A stretch of 64,000 bases of DNA from Eledone cirrhosa (lineage: Eukaryota; Mollusca; Cephalopoda; Octopoda; Eledonidae), in the NCBI GenBank assembly GCA_964016885.1, contig OZ024741.1, forward strand, positions 34,242,027-34,306,026, given 5' to 3'. Each line of letters starts with the position of its first letter. Position 1 is the stretch's first letter. Of this stretch, positions 10,206 through 19,509 are shown piece by piece. The notes under the pieces are model-generated. The model was not told where the DNA came from, searched no databases, and saw only the letters and a program-made list of their open reading frames with translations. The translations under genes were made by a program, and so were the position numbers.

Positions 10206-11364
10206 ATATATATATATATATATATATTGTGTGGATCACCAGCATTAGGGAAGCTGTCATGTCCTTAATGATCCTCCCAACCCTTTGTTTGGCAAAGTTT
10301 CTATGATTGGATGCATAAGTAACAACCAATCAGTGTATAATGATACAATTAGATTTAAGCACTCAACGTCATGTATTTCTAAATATGATTTGTCAGTCAG
10401 TGATGGAGTACAAGTAGAATAAGGAAAATGCAAAGTTCAGTATAGATGTTTAACAATCCTTTAACAAAGCTGTGATACATATTTCAATGGCAATTGTAGC
10501 TGCGTGATTGTTCGATGACACAACCAATCAGATATCATTAGACAGCGTCTTATGTAATAAGGTTACTTTTCGTAAGCAATCCAATCTAAAGACAAGGGAA
10601 CAGACAGAAAAGACGTTTTCATAAAGTCTGTTCTAATATATATATAAAGCATTGCCTGTAGATTAGTTCCAATTTACTTAGTTGATAACCTAATCTTTAG
10701 GGCGCTGATTTTTTAATGAATTGCCTCCCTTGACACTTTATGTATTAAGGAGAGATTACTCTATTGGCGACTTATGTCACCAACAGTTCCAAGAAGGTTA
10801 ATATGATATTCAATAGCATTCTTTAAAAAATAGAATATTAAAATAATGAGGGGCCCAAATTAAAAAACAAACATAGTGTGCTGTCGTGAATAGTACATGT
10901 AGCTCAGTCTATCAGTCTAACAACCCCGTCTGTACTCCCTGACAGTACCCTGGGGAAAAAGGTGATGTAGTTGAGTTATTAAAAAAATATTGCAGTGAAA
11001 ATGTTAACAGAATAAATAACTAACTAAAATTATAAGTATATCCATGTGTTTCATAATTAATCTGTTTCGTTGTACTAATGAGCAATGCTGGATTTTAATT
11101 GCTAACCTTATATAACATACATTTCTTTTTCTCATGTTCTGTATGATTGAAAAAAGGAGGAATGAGTACTTTGAGAGAGTTACCTGCTTAGTATGTCCCT
11201 GTAGCATTGACTCCATTGTTGCTTGGGACAACCCTTTTTATACCAACTTGGCCACAACCGACCCTGATTCTAGGAAAGAAAACCATCCATTTCAAACAAC
11301 CCCTATATAAATTTATATCTACCCACATGATATTATACAAGAACCATATTTTAAGTTATTATAT
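10206..11364. other. TA run then about 1.1 kb of unrecognised sequence
   Basis: No SINE landmark, RT motif or splice-bounded open frame was found. This looks like ordinary low-copy intronic or intergenic DNA. Confidence 0.5.
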
Positions 11365-11712
11365 TAGTGAAGGCACATGGCTTAGTGGTTAGAACATCAG
11401 GCTTACAATCATGAGGTTGTGAGTCCGATTCTTGGATCAGGCTTTGCTGTGATCTTGAGCAAGATATTTATTTCACGTTTTTCCAGTTTACTCTAGAAAT
11501 GAGTTGTGACGTGACTGGTACCAAGCTGTATAGGCCATTGCCTTTCCCTTGGACAACATCGGTGGCATGGAGAAGGGATTACTTGTATACATGGGTGACT
11601 GCTGGTCTTCCACAAACAACCTTGACCAGACTTGTGCCTCAGAGGGGAACTTTCTAGGTGCAAATCCCATAGTCATTTGTGACCGAAGGGGCTCTTTACC
11701 CTACCCTTACCC
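11365..11712 (+). mobile_element. tRNA-derived SINE, family C (family-B-like head, different body)
   Basis: Head GGCACATGGCTTAGTGGTTA, then GGTTGTGAGTCCGATTCTTG, and GAGCAAGATATTTATTTCACG. From 11505 the body differs from family B: GTACCAAGCTGTATAGGCC, CCTTGGACAACATCGGTGGC, and CAGAGGGGAACTTTCTAGGTG. The same body without its head is at 30279-30475, so this is a real family rather than a chance junction. Confidence 0.75.
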
Positions 11713-12106
11713 TAATTAAGAATGAAATAATTAATCATTAAAAATTCTGCATTAATTAATTGAGAGTATATTTATTTCATTATAAATATGGTAATGAGTT
11801 GAGGTTTGTGCATTGTATCAACTAGTGGGGTGGGGGGTTTCTGTATCACATGACTAACAATCATTTAAGGTCTGTTGATCACATTGATTTATTCTGCAAA
11901 TATTAAGTGGACCTTATTGTTCCTATGTGATTTATACAGGGAGGTTGGTGGTGGTGTTGTCTTTGTAAGGCTCTATTAGATGATGGTGGTACCCACAGGT
12001 GTCACCAATAATACCTTGCTATGCCATTCAATATCTACAAAATAAATTACCATATATATATTTGAATATAAACCAAAAAATTGATGGTAAAATAGGAGGT
12101 TGGCTT
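11713..12106. other. Unrecognised AT-rich sequence
   Basis: No repeat family or coding potential was recognised. Confidence 0.5.
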
Positions 12107-12475
12107 ATATACACCATCTAAACAATGTGTTCATTAGCTACCTCGGCTTAAAATTATAATAGTAATAATGAAAATTATTGTGTACAGTGCTCAGGTGCAC
12201 TACAACTCATCAAAGGTACATGTATAGTGCATAGAATATTGTACAAAAGTCAGGAAAGTGAACAGTGTATGAGTCATGATATACAGACAGGTACATGTGT
12301 GTGTATGGATATCAGGTGTAGTGTTGGTGGATTTGGGGAAGCATGAACATTTTGAAGGATGCAGTGTCCCGACAGCTAACAACTGATGCAGGGTGTTTGG
12401 ATTTTTGTCCCTTTTTCAGACATAAAATAAGGGGCAGGGAGTCGGCTTATATTCAGATCAACTTATATTTGAGTT
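12107..12475. mobile_element. Dispersed repeat interrupted by an inserted element (12150-12385)
   Basis: 12107-12150 (CTAAACAATGTGTTCATTAG) and 12387-12440 (GGGTGTTTGGATTTTTGTCC) correspond to a continuous sequence at 36985-37075 (GTTGATTAGCAACCTTGGC followed by GGGGTTTGGACTTTTGCCC). The intervening 235 bases start near GAAAATTATTGTGTACAGTG at 12170. The first 45 bases of that insert recur at 29759-29804. A nested insertion is the simplest reading. Confidence 0.6.
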
Positions 12476-12564
12476 TTTACAGTAATTGAAACTGATATCA
12501 TCCTCATTTTTACATTTTACCATGATTTTGGATGATTTTGAGGCAGTATTTTACAGCTGTATGT

Positions 12565-12715
12565 ACTCTTCTTGGTACCAACCCTTGGTTTTTGTTTTTC
12601 TAAGTAAAGTACTTAACCCACTGATCTTTCCATATTAAACTGCTGAACTACACCATATATAAAAACATCACCAGCTGCACAAGCGGAACCTGAAGACACA
12701 TGCTGAGACAAGTGC
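12565..12715. mobile_element. Unnamed dispersed repeat, copy 1
   Basis: Shares TTCTTGGTACCAACCCTT, the AAAGTA-ACT-CCACTG stretch, AAACTGCTGAACT and CACCAGCTGC with 52250-52415. Both copies end in an ACACACACA tail. Not one of the tRNA-headed families here. Confidence 0.6.
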
Positions 12716-12800
12716 ATACACACACACACGTGCACACACATGCATACACGTGAACGCACACACACATGCATACACACACACACGTGCACACGCACACACA
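12716..12800. repeat. (CA)n / ACACATGCATAC microsatellite
   Basis: CA-rich run interrupted by ACATGCATAC and ACGTGCAC blocks. Confidence 0.9.
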
Positions 12801-12884
12801 TATTTGGTTTATTTACAAAGCATTAGGGGAAATATAAAAGAATGTTAGCCAGTGTAGACAACTATAAGTAATAATTGAATAAGT

Positions 12885-13015
12885 TGCGTAAAATTATTCC
12901 TAGCGGTGGGAAAATGTGGACTAGTCAGAGATGCCTGCAGGAATTGAACCGTAGATCTCTTGTATGCCAGACAAGTGCATTGAACCATTACACTATTGTC
13001 TTTTTAGAAGTTTTA
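12885..13015 (-). mobile_element. tRNA-derived SINE head (another family)
   Basis: On the minus strand TAGTGTAATGGTTCAATGC resembles an A box and GGTTCAATTCCTGC, 37 bases further, a B box. CTCTTGTATGCCAGACAAG forms an anticodon-arm-like segment. The body after the head is short. Spacing is tRNA-like, but acceptor-stem pairing is not convincing, so it is called SINE rather than tRNA gene. Confidence 0.55.
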
Positions 13016-13820
13016 AGTATTGTATATTTATTCCAGACTTCTAAGCAATTATATCATATATACATATACACATATATATGTCATAGTTAGAGAGGCAAGT
13101 TAAGACCAGTCTTAAGACCAACATGCTGTACTGTCTGGTTAGGGTCCCCACTGCTGGTCACTGAAGACCAACATATCTGGTGACCACTGCTGGTCACTAA
13201 AGACCAACATATTATCTGGTGACCACTGCCAATCCTCTGCCCTATGGCCTCATCATGTTCTGTCTTGACTAGTTGATCATCACTCACCATTGTTACTTTA
13301 GAATTGACATCCACATGGACACTGGGAGTGGGTCTCAAGTAAGAGAACTGGGCTTCCTTCTGTTGCATGTATGATACAGAAGAAGACTGCCTGCTTGTGT
13401 GTTTGTTTCCAAGAAAAGAAAACTGGCCTGTTTCTGTACATAGTTGTGGAATGGTGAGGAGGAAGAACTGTTCACTTCCTACATCTGATATTGTAAGTTA
13501 TAAACTGACATTTAAACACAGCAGTCTGTGTGTGTGTGAGGATGTGAGGAGACATAGAAAAAGGAGGTCCTTCAGTTGATGTCTGATGACAAAACCAAAC
13601 CAGTGTCCCAAATATAATACAACTTGGTAAAAAAATACATCAACATAAACAAACAACATCAAAAATAACAACAATAATGATAATAATTTCAAACTTTGGC
13701 AGTTTTGGTGGGGACAGAAATATAGTTGATATAATCATCCCTTAAATATTATACTATAAGGCAGTGTGCTACTGTCCCTGCCTATTCAGAGTATTTTAGT
13801 AAATAATAATAATAATAGTA
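13016..13820. other. Unrecognised sequence with a short GACCACTGCTGGTCAC duplication
   Basis: 13145-13230 contains two copies of a CTGGTGACCACTGC...GACCAACATA block about 43 bases apart. The rest is unrecognised. Confidence 0.5.
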
Positions 13821-13821
13821 A

Positions 13822-13948
13822 TGGTTTCTGATTTAGGCACAAGGCCAACAATTTTGGGGAAGGAGAAAGTCGATTAAATCGACCCCAGTGCATTACTGGT
13901 ACTTTATTTATCAACCACGTAAGGATTATTGCCAATCCACCACCCTAT
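13822..13948 (-). mobile_element. SINE family A with internal deletion
   Basis: GGCACAAGGCCAACAATTTTG through ACTTTATTTATCAACCACGTAAGGAT, then directly GCCAATCCACCACCC. The central and B-box regions are missing. Confidence 0.75.
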
Positions 13949-13949
13949 A

Positions 13950-14158
13950 GTTCCTGATTCAGGCACAAGGCCAACAATTTTGCGAGAGGGGAAAGTTGAT
14001 TAAATCAACCCCAGTGCGTGACATTTTATTGACCTCATAAAGATGAAGGGCAAAGCTAACTTCAGCAGGATTTGAACTCAGAACGTAAAGGGCTGTAACG
14101 CTATGCTGAAAAGCATACTGTTTGATGTTCTACTGATACTGCCAGTCCACTGCCCTTT
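13950..14158 (-). mobile_element. SINE family A, full length
   Basis: GGCACAAGGCCAACAATTTTG, AACCCCAGTGCGTGACATTT, GCAAAGCTAACTTCAGCAGG and the head end GATACTGCCAGTCCACTGCCC. Directly abuts the deleted copy upstream. Confidence 0.85.
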
Positions 14159-14184
14159 AATAATAATGATGATGATAATTTCAT

Positions 14185-14242
14185 ATATGGGCACAAGGCC
14201 ATAAATTTAGGGTAAAGGGACAGATGATTATATATATATATT
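14185..14242 (-). mobile_element. SINE family A, 3' end fragment
   Basis: GGGCACAAGGCCATAAATTT followed by GGGTAAAGGGACAGATGATT and a short TA run; only the tail portion is present. Confidence 0.6.
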
Positions 14243-14460
14243 GATTTCTGTGGAAGGATGAGAGAGTTGTTGTTTGTCTTCTTTATTTTTTCTCTTTCAT
14301 TCTTTTTCTTTCTTTATTTATTTTATCTACTTCTGTATCTTCTTCCTTTTTAAAAAAAAATCCCCCAAATCTCAGAACAATTCCCAGATGTCTCTGTTAG
14401 AAGAGACAGACAGCTAGATAGATGGGCAACCATAATTTTACAATATTCCTCCTCTTGTAT
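14243..14460. other. T-rich sequence, nothing recognised
   Basis: 14280-14345 is a TTCTTT-rich tract. No other feature. Confidence 0.5.
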
Positions 14461-14472
14461 ATCTGTCTATGC

Positions 14473-14483
14473 ATATATGTGTG

Positions 14484-14530
<47 letters not shown>

Positions 14531-14582
14531 GTCTGTGTATGTATGTGTGGGTATATGTGTGTGTATATATATATACACACAC
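14473..14582. repeat. (TG)n/(TA)n microsatellite
   Basis: Alternating TGTG and TATA runs directly next to the SINE tail at 14590. Confidence 0.9.
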
Positions 14583-14992
14583 ACATTAGTGCCATCATCA
14601 TCATCATCATCACCGTTTTACGTCCATTCTTCCACGCTAGCTTGTCTTGCTCATACGGAAACTGATTCTGGCTTGATTTCTACAGCTGGATGCCCTTCCT
14701 AACACCAACCTCATTTACAGTGAGTGCTGGGTGCTTTTTTTCCGTGGCGCCTACACGTCCACTTTACAGTGTGGGCTGGGTACTTTTTTTGCCATGGCAC
14801 CTCCACGACCACTTTGCAGTGGAATAATAGGGACTCCAGCCCTATCATCTTTTTTCTACAACTGAGTAAACTAGAGCAATGTGAAATAAAATGTCTTGCT
14901 CAAGGAAACAACATATCACCCAGTTCGAGAATTGAACTCACAACCTTTTGATTGCAAGGCCAATGCTCTAACCACTAAGCCATGCTGCCATA
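14583..14992 (-). mobile_element. SINE family B, full length
   Basis: Plus strand order: ATCATC tail, ACGTCCATTCTTCCACGCTA, GGATGCCCTTCCTAACACC, two copies of the GGGCTGGGTACTTTTTTT segment, TTGCTCAAGGAAACAACATA, and the head as AACCACTAAGCCATGCTGCC at the end. The B-box complement is GAATTGAACTCACAACC. A good reference copy of the family. Confidence 0.85.
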
Positions 14993-15047
14993 TTCTCATA
15001 AAAAATATTGACAGGGTGTTTACTTAGTTGCACTCTAAATCTACCAG

Positions 15048-15222
15048 ACCTCTCGACAATAAGGTTTGGTACCCTACCAGAGCTTCTCTCCACAAGGTTT
15101 GGTACTCTACCACATTTTCTCTTTACAATAAGGTCTGGTACCCTACCATAGCTTCTCTCACTATAAGGTTTGGTACCCTACCAGACTCTCTGCAATGAGC
15201 TTTGGTACCCTGTGACTTCTAC
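15048..15222. repeat. Small minisatellite, about 35-42 bp unit, five copies
   Basis: Each unit contains AAGGTTTGGTACCCTACCA followed by GCTTCTCTC. The GGTACC (or variant) palindrome occurs once per unit. Copies are imperfect, so the array is old. Confidence 0.8.
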
Positions 15223-15419
15223 TTACATCTCTGAACTTCTCAAATGACACCAATACACCCAATTCCACAGAGGAGCAGCAGCACGTGTGGAACTGTAGAC
15301 TAGAAAGTCATGTAAAGAATATTCTAGACCTAACCTTTTCTCTCTCAATCCCCATCTTCCTCCACTCTGAACTTATTTCTTCACGTGTTCATATTTTTTT
15401 AATAATGTTCACTTATCTT

Positions 15420-15545
15420 ACACATATACATACATACACATATGTGTCTATGTATATATGTGTGTGTATATGTATATGTGTGTGTAGATACATGTGTGTG
15501 TGTGTATATATACATGTGTATATGTATATGTGTGCATATAGATAC
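15420..15545. repeat. ATACATAC / TGTGTATA microsatellite
   Basis: Mixed ATAC and TGTG repeats leading into an SINE tail. Confidence 0.85.
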
Positions 15546-15805
15546 ACATCATCATCATCATCATTTAACGTCCATCTTCCACGCTAGCATGGGTCTGGAC
15601 GGGAATTGTCCCACTTGATGCAAGATTGGTTGTCTTGCTCAGGACTGTCTGGCGGGTTTTCTATGACTGGATGCCCTTCTTAACACCAACCACGTTTACA
15701 GTGTGGACTGGGAGGTTTTTACCATGTTACCTACACGGCCACATTACAGCGTGGACTGTGTGTTTTTTTTGTCGTGACACCTACACAACGTCATTTATTT
15801 AGGAC
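15546..15805 (-). mobile_element. SINE family B, 3' two thirds
   Basis: ATCATCATC tail, ACGTCCATCTTCCACGCTAG, CATGGGTCTGGACGGG, GGATGCCCTTCTTAACACCA and a repeated GTGGACTG segment. The head is missing. Confidence 0.8.
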
Positions 15806-16428
15806 TGGGCGTTGTGGTACCAACATAACTTTACATCGAAAGGGGTGGTGTAGATGGGGGTGGGGGTAGTGGGACGGGGGGTGTATACACGTGTGTAAGT
15901 ATGTATATACATATGGGTGTGTATGTATGTGTGTGCATATATATTTATATATATACACACACGCATATTAACATAATGCCCATAAAAAATTATGAAGTTT
16001 ATAGTGAGAAATACTTAATTTAATAACTCCTTGATTTCAACATTCTATGTAAAGATATTTGAATCTTCAATTATCCTTAACTTTCTCTCTCTTGTCACTC
16101 CAGCCATTGCTGTATTTCATTTTACATACATTTGAATCTTATCAAACATATCCACTAATTTACAATGTCTTTGTTCTACCTATATATGTGTCTGTCTAAT
16201 TTTGTGACTATGTATGTTGGCTTAAGTTGGACAAGCCGTAACAGACCATATCAATACATAATTAGAGTTACTGACCTATCAGAGGCCAGGTATCTCATGT
16301 TACAGAGAGTACTGGGTGCATTTGATCATGGTACAAAACAAGAGAGTTTGTCATCTCCATGACACAAATGCTCTTTCTAACAACCACTCACTTCTGTACT
16401 GGCTACACTTTTCATAGAACTATCACTG

Positions 16429-16434
<6 letters not shown>
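15806..16434. other. Unrecognised sequence with TG/TA stretches
   Basis: G-rich 15840-15885, TGTA-rich 15890-15965, then low-copy-looking DNA. No coding signal. Confidence 0.5.
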
Positions 16435-16465
<31 letters not shown>

Positions 16466-16505
16466 TCATCATACGTCTGCTTTTCCCTGCTTATGGAAGA
16501 TACAT
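16435..16505 (-). mobile_element. (TA)n run and SINE tail fragment
   Basis: TA run 16435-16463, then ATCATCATACGTCTGCTTTTCC, the extreme 3' end of a family B type SINE. Confidence 0.6.
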
Positions 16506-16646
16506 ATACATGTATACATAAGTATAAAAACACACCTATATAAGGTTTCCATCCTTTACTAGTTTTGCTCGATGAATGAATTAAATAAATAATCAATTAG
16601 TCAGAGCTTTATGTAATTATAAGTAGGAAGAGCAAACAAGATAAAA

Positions 16647-16698
16647 AGTTACCTAATTTTACTTCAATGTCAGGTCATTGAAGTAAAATTAGGTTACT
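16647..16698. repeat. Hairpin, 23 bp stem with 6-base loop
   Basis: AGTTACCTAATTTTACTTCA... pairs with ...TGAAGTAAAATTAGGTTACT with one mismatch; loop TCAGGT. It lies immediately beyond the 3' end of the minus-strand LINE tail at 16699. Confidence 0.85.
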
Positions 16699-17085
16699 AT
16701 AGTTAGTTTATTCATTATCAGTCTTCTTCTTCTCCATCCACTTATTCCTGATAGGGTCGTTGGGATTCCTCAAAGACTCCTCCCAGTGGGTTCTCTCAGA
16801 AGCAACTGTCTCCAACTGGATCCCCAAGCAAGACCAGCCAAGCTCATGGATGTTATCCAACCATTTTGCATGGGGTCTACCCCTGGGTCTCCTGCCAATT
16901 GGTTTTGTAAAATTGCCTGTAAAATTTGTCCAGCGATTTTTTCCTGAGACATTCTAAACACAAGCCCATAGTATCGGAGCTGTGATCTCCCAATTCGGAG
17001 AAGTAGCGGCTCTCTGATCGCGAAATTACACTTTCTATCAAGTAACGTTAACTCTAAAGACCCTTCAGAGGACCCCATTTCGGCC
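16699..17085 (-). mobile_element. LINE ORF2 C-terminal tail and 3' UTR, copy 1
   Basis: Minus strand: VEPLLLRIERSQLRYYG-type block (here REPLLLRIGRSQLRYYGL), then RMSQEKIAGQILQA, LAGDPGVDP and WITSMSLAGLAWGSS. These correspond to the C-terminal part of an RT-encoding LINE found in many aquatic animals. The 3' UTR ends GACTGATAATGAATAAACTA, shared with 53560-53580. At least four other copies of this tail are in the window. 5' truncated, typical of LINEs. Confidence 0.75.
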
Positions 17086-17102
17086 GCTGGTATTCACGAA
17101 AA

Positions 17103-17302
17103 TAATAATTGTTTCTGTTTTGGGCACAAGGCCCAGTTTTTGGCACAATTACCCCAGTGCATTACTGGTACTTTATTTTATCGACTCTATAAAGATGAAA
17201 GGCAAAGTTAACCTTGGCGGGATTTGAACTCAGACCGTAAAGGAACGTTACTCTATGCTGCAAAGCATGGCGTTAGACCCTCTACTGATACTGCCAATCC
17301 AC
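17103..17302 (-). mobile_element. SINE family A, full length
   Basis: TTGTTTCTGTTTTGGGCACA, CAGTGCATTACTGGTACTTT, GGCAAAGTTAACCTTGGCGG, GATTTGAACTCAGACCGTAA and GATACTGCCAATCCACG. Confidence 0.85.
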
Positions 17303-18020
17303 GAAAATACTAATAATCTGTTTACTCAAAATTCATGACCATGAGACTTGGCACAAATACCGAATTAAAGACAGTTTGTTTCGGCTTTTACATCTACCTC
17401 CCTTCTGGTTACCGAATGCTAAAACTGGTACATTACTGCGCCAGCGCCTGTAATGTATAAAAATACTTATATGTTATTTTCAAAGTCTTGCGTGCGGATT
17501 TATAAACTAATCGCCGATGACAGGGAACGGACGTTCGACCGTCTGGTCGATGCTCCAACTTCGTGTTGACTTCAATTAATGTAAAGCTGACTGAGAAGTC
17601 CAAGGGGCATAACTCTGTCAAAACATTGTTCGATAAAAATTGATGATAAATTTAGAGAATTGATTCATGGTAGATTAATGTTTTGTGCACTGGTGAGGTG
17701 GGAATATGGGAATGCTAAGGTCAAAATATGATTGTGGAGGGAGTCCGTAGAGTACTCCCCATTTCAACAGACCAGAAACTTTTCTGGTTTATTACTATTT
17801 ATTGTCATCAAACATCGTCATTTAATTCAAACTTGCACACACATACACACACACACTCACATACACATTCTGTAGGATTTACACGACACATTGTTTTGTT
17901 TTTATGTGGTTATTTAGTTCCGGTCCTTTATGTTTTGAATTCAAATTCCACCTAGGTAAACTTTTCTTTTTATCTTTTCATAAAATATGTCTTCAATAAA
18001 CTCTCCTTTACCTACTTAAT
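17303..18020. other. Unrecognised sequence, partly like mollusc dispersed repeats
   Basis: 17330-17700 has a more balanced composition and contains CCAAGGGGCATAACTCTGTC, a phrase I associate with dispersed repeats in molluscs. 17835-17870 is CA-rich. No coding case. Confidence 0.4.
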
Positions 18021-18027
18021 AGACAAT

Positions 18028-18212
18028 AGTATCGGTAGAGGGTCTGAGGCCATGCTTTGAAGCATAGTTTAACCTCCCTTTATGATCTGAGTTCAAATCC
18101 TGCCGAGGTTAACTTTGCCTTTCATCCTTACGGGGTCGATAAAATAAAGTACCAGTAATACACTGAGATAATTGCTGGCCTTGGGCCAAAAGTAGAAACA
18201 AATATTTTATGC
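18028..18212 (+). mobile_element. SINE family A, first of a head-to-tail series
   Basis: AGTATCGGTAGAGGGTCTGA, GAGTTCAAATCCTGCCGAGG, GGGGTCGATAAAATAAAGTA and TTGCTGGCCTTGGGCC. Confidence 0.85.
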
Positions 18213-18352
18213 TTTGACGCATAGAGTTACGGCCCTTTCCATTTTGAGTTCAAATCCCGCCGAGGTTAACTTCGCCTTTCATCCTTACGGGGTCGATAAA
18301 ATAAAGTACCAGTAATACACTGGGTAATTGATGGCCTTGTGTCAAAAGTAAA
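18213..18352 (+). mobile_element. SINE family A, second in series, head shortened
   Basis: Begins at GCTTTGACGCATAGAGTTACGG without the usual GGCAGTATCGG start, then GAGTTCAAATCCCGCCGAGG and GGCCTTGTGTCAAAAG. Confidence 0.8.
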
Positions 18353-18365
18353 AACAATATCTTGT

Positions 18366-18535
18366 TAAGTATCGGTGGAGCATCGAACAACATGCTTTAT
18401 GACATAGAGTTACGGCTCTGAGTTCAAATCCTGCCGAGGTTAGCTTTCCCCATCATTCTTACGGGGTCGATAAAATAAAGTACCAGTAACATACTGAGGT
18501 CGATTTAATCGACTTTTCCCTAACCCAGTATTTTG
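18366..18535 (+). mobile_element. SINE family A, third in series
   Basis: GTATCGGTGGAGCATCGAAC, GAGTTCAAATCCTGCCGAGG, GGGGTCGATAAAATAAAGTA and GGTCGATTTAATCGACTTTT. A further head stub follows at 18550-18585 (GCGGCACAGAGTGACGGCCC). Confidence 0.85.
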
Positions 18536-18614
18536 CATGTTATTAATAATATACTTTGCGGCACAGAGTGACGGCCCTTTGAAGCCAATTGTTAATGTTA
18601 TTGGGTGAGTTGTG

Positions 18615-18818
18615 TGTGTGTGTATAATAATAAGCATGTGTGTTTGTGTGTATAAACGCGTTTGTAGTTGTGTGTGTAAACGCGTGTGTGTTTGTGTGTA
18701 TAAGTGCGTTTGTAGTTGTGTGTATAAGCGCGTTTGTAGTTGTGTGTATAAACGCGTTTGTAGTTGTGTGTGTAAACGCGTGTGTGTTTGTGTGTATAAG
18801 CGCGTGTGTATATCATTC
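18615..18818. repeat. CpG-containing minisatellite, 24 bp unit
   Basis: Units of the type CGCGTTTGTAGTTGTGTGTA plus four bases, alternating with CGTGTGTGTTTGTGTGTATAA. Each unit carries CGCG or GCGCG. Both strands appear open because the period is a multiple of three. Confidence 0.85.
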
Positions 18819-19505
18819 GAGAGAGACTATCTTTAAAAACACTATGTTCCAGGCAAGCCATTCAAAATCTTCAACTTTCTATCATTCCTATTCTTATTAC
18901 TTTATTTTACTCTACATCCAAAAAAGTCCCCCCAAAACGTTAGCTCCCTTCTTCACTTTCTATTTTACTGGAAATAACATTACAGATTGTTCACAATTCT
19001 TTCAGAATGAAAATGTAAACACATGTAATAAACACAATTAACTATTGTATATATACGATCAAAGCGAGAGGCAAATGCGACAATCGGCCGCACACTACAA
19101 GTGTCAACGGAAATTTTTGTAAATTTTAGTGGAAATATTTCTACTGTAAACAGGTAGTTCTTATTTTAGTAGAAATATTTTAACCACGTGTTTTTTTTTT
19201 TGTTTTTTTTTTTGTTTTTTCTCAATTTATTCACTTTCTGTTTCTCTGTTCATAACCTTTAAGTCTGTATCTAATTCAGAACAGTTTTAAGCTTGATCTC
19301 TGCCGTTAGGATGTTGTGCTAACTACATGTTGTATTTCTAGACCGAGGTGGCTGTGTTCTTAAGATGGTTCATTTTCCATTTGTTTATCATTATAGGACT
19401 GTCCCACCTCCTCTCTCGCTCCTATCATTAAAACACTCAAGAAACCGCCTTTGAGGTGCACCTTCATAAGACATACCTAGAAAGGTGCGAGCTGTAAATT
19501 TCATT
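18819..19505. other. Unrecognised sequence upstream of the large satellite
   Basis: A T-rich run lies at 19190-19222. No coding or repeat-family signal, although this is the single-copy flank needed to anchor the satellite. Confidence 0.5.
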
Positions 19506-19509
19506 GTTT

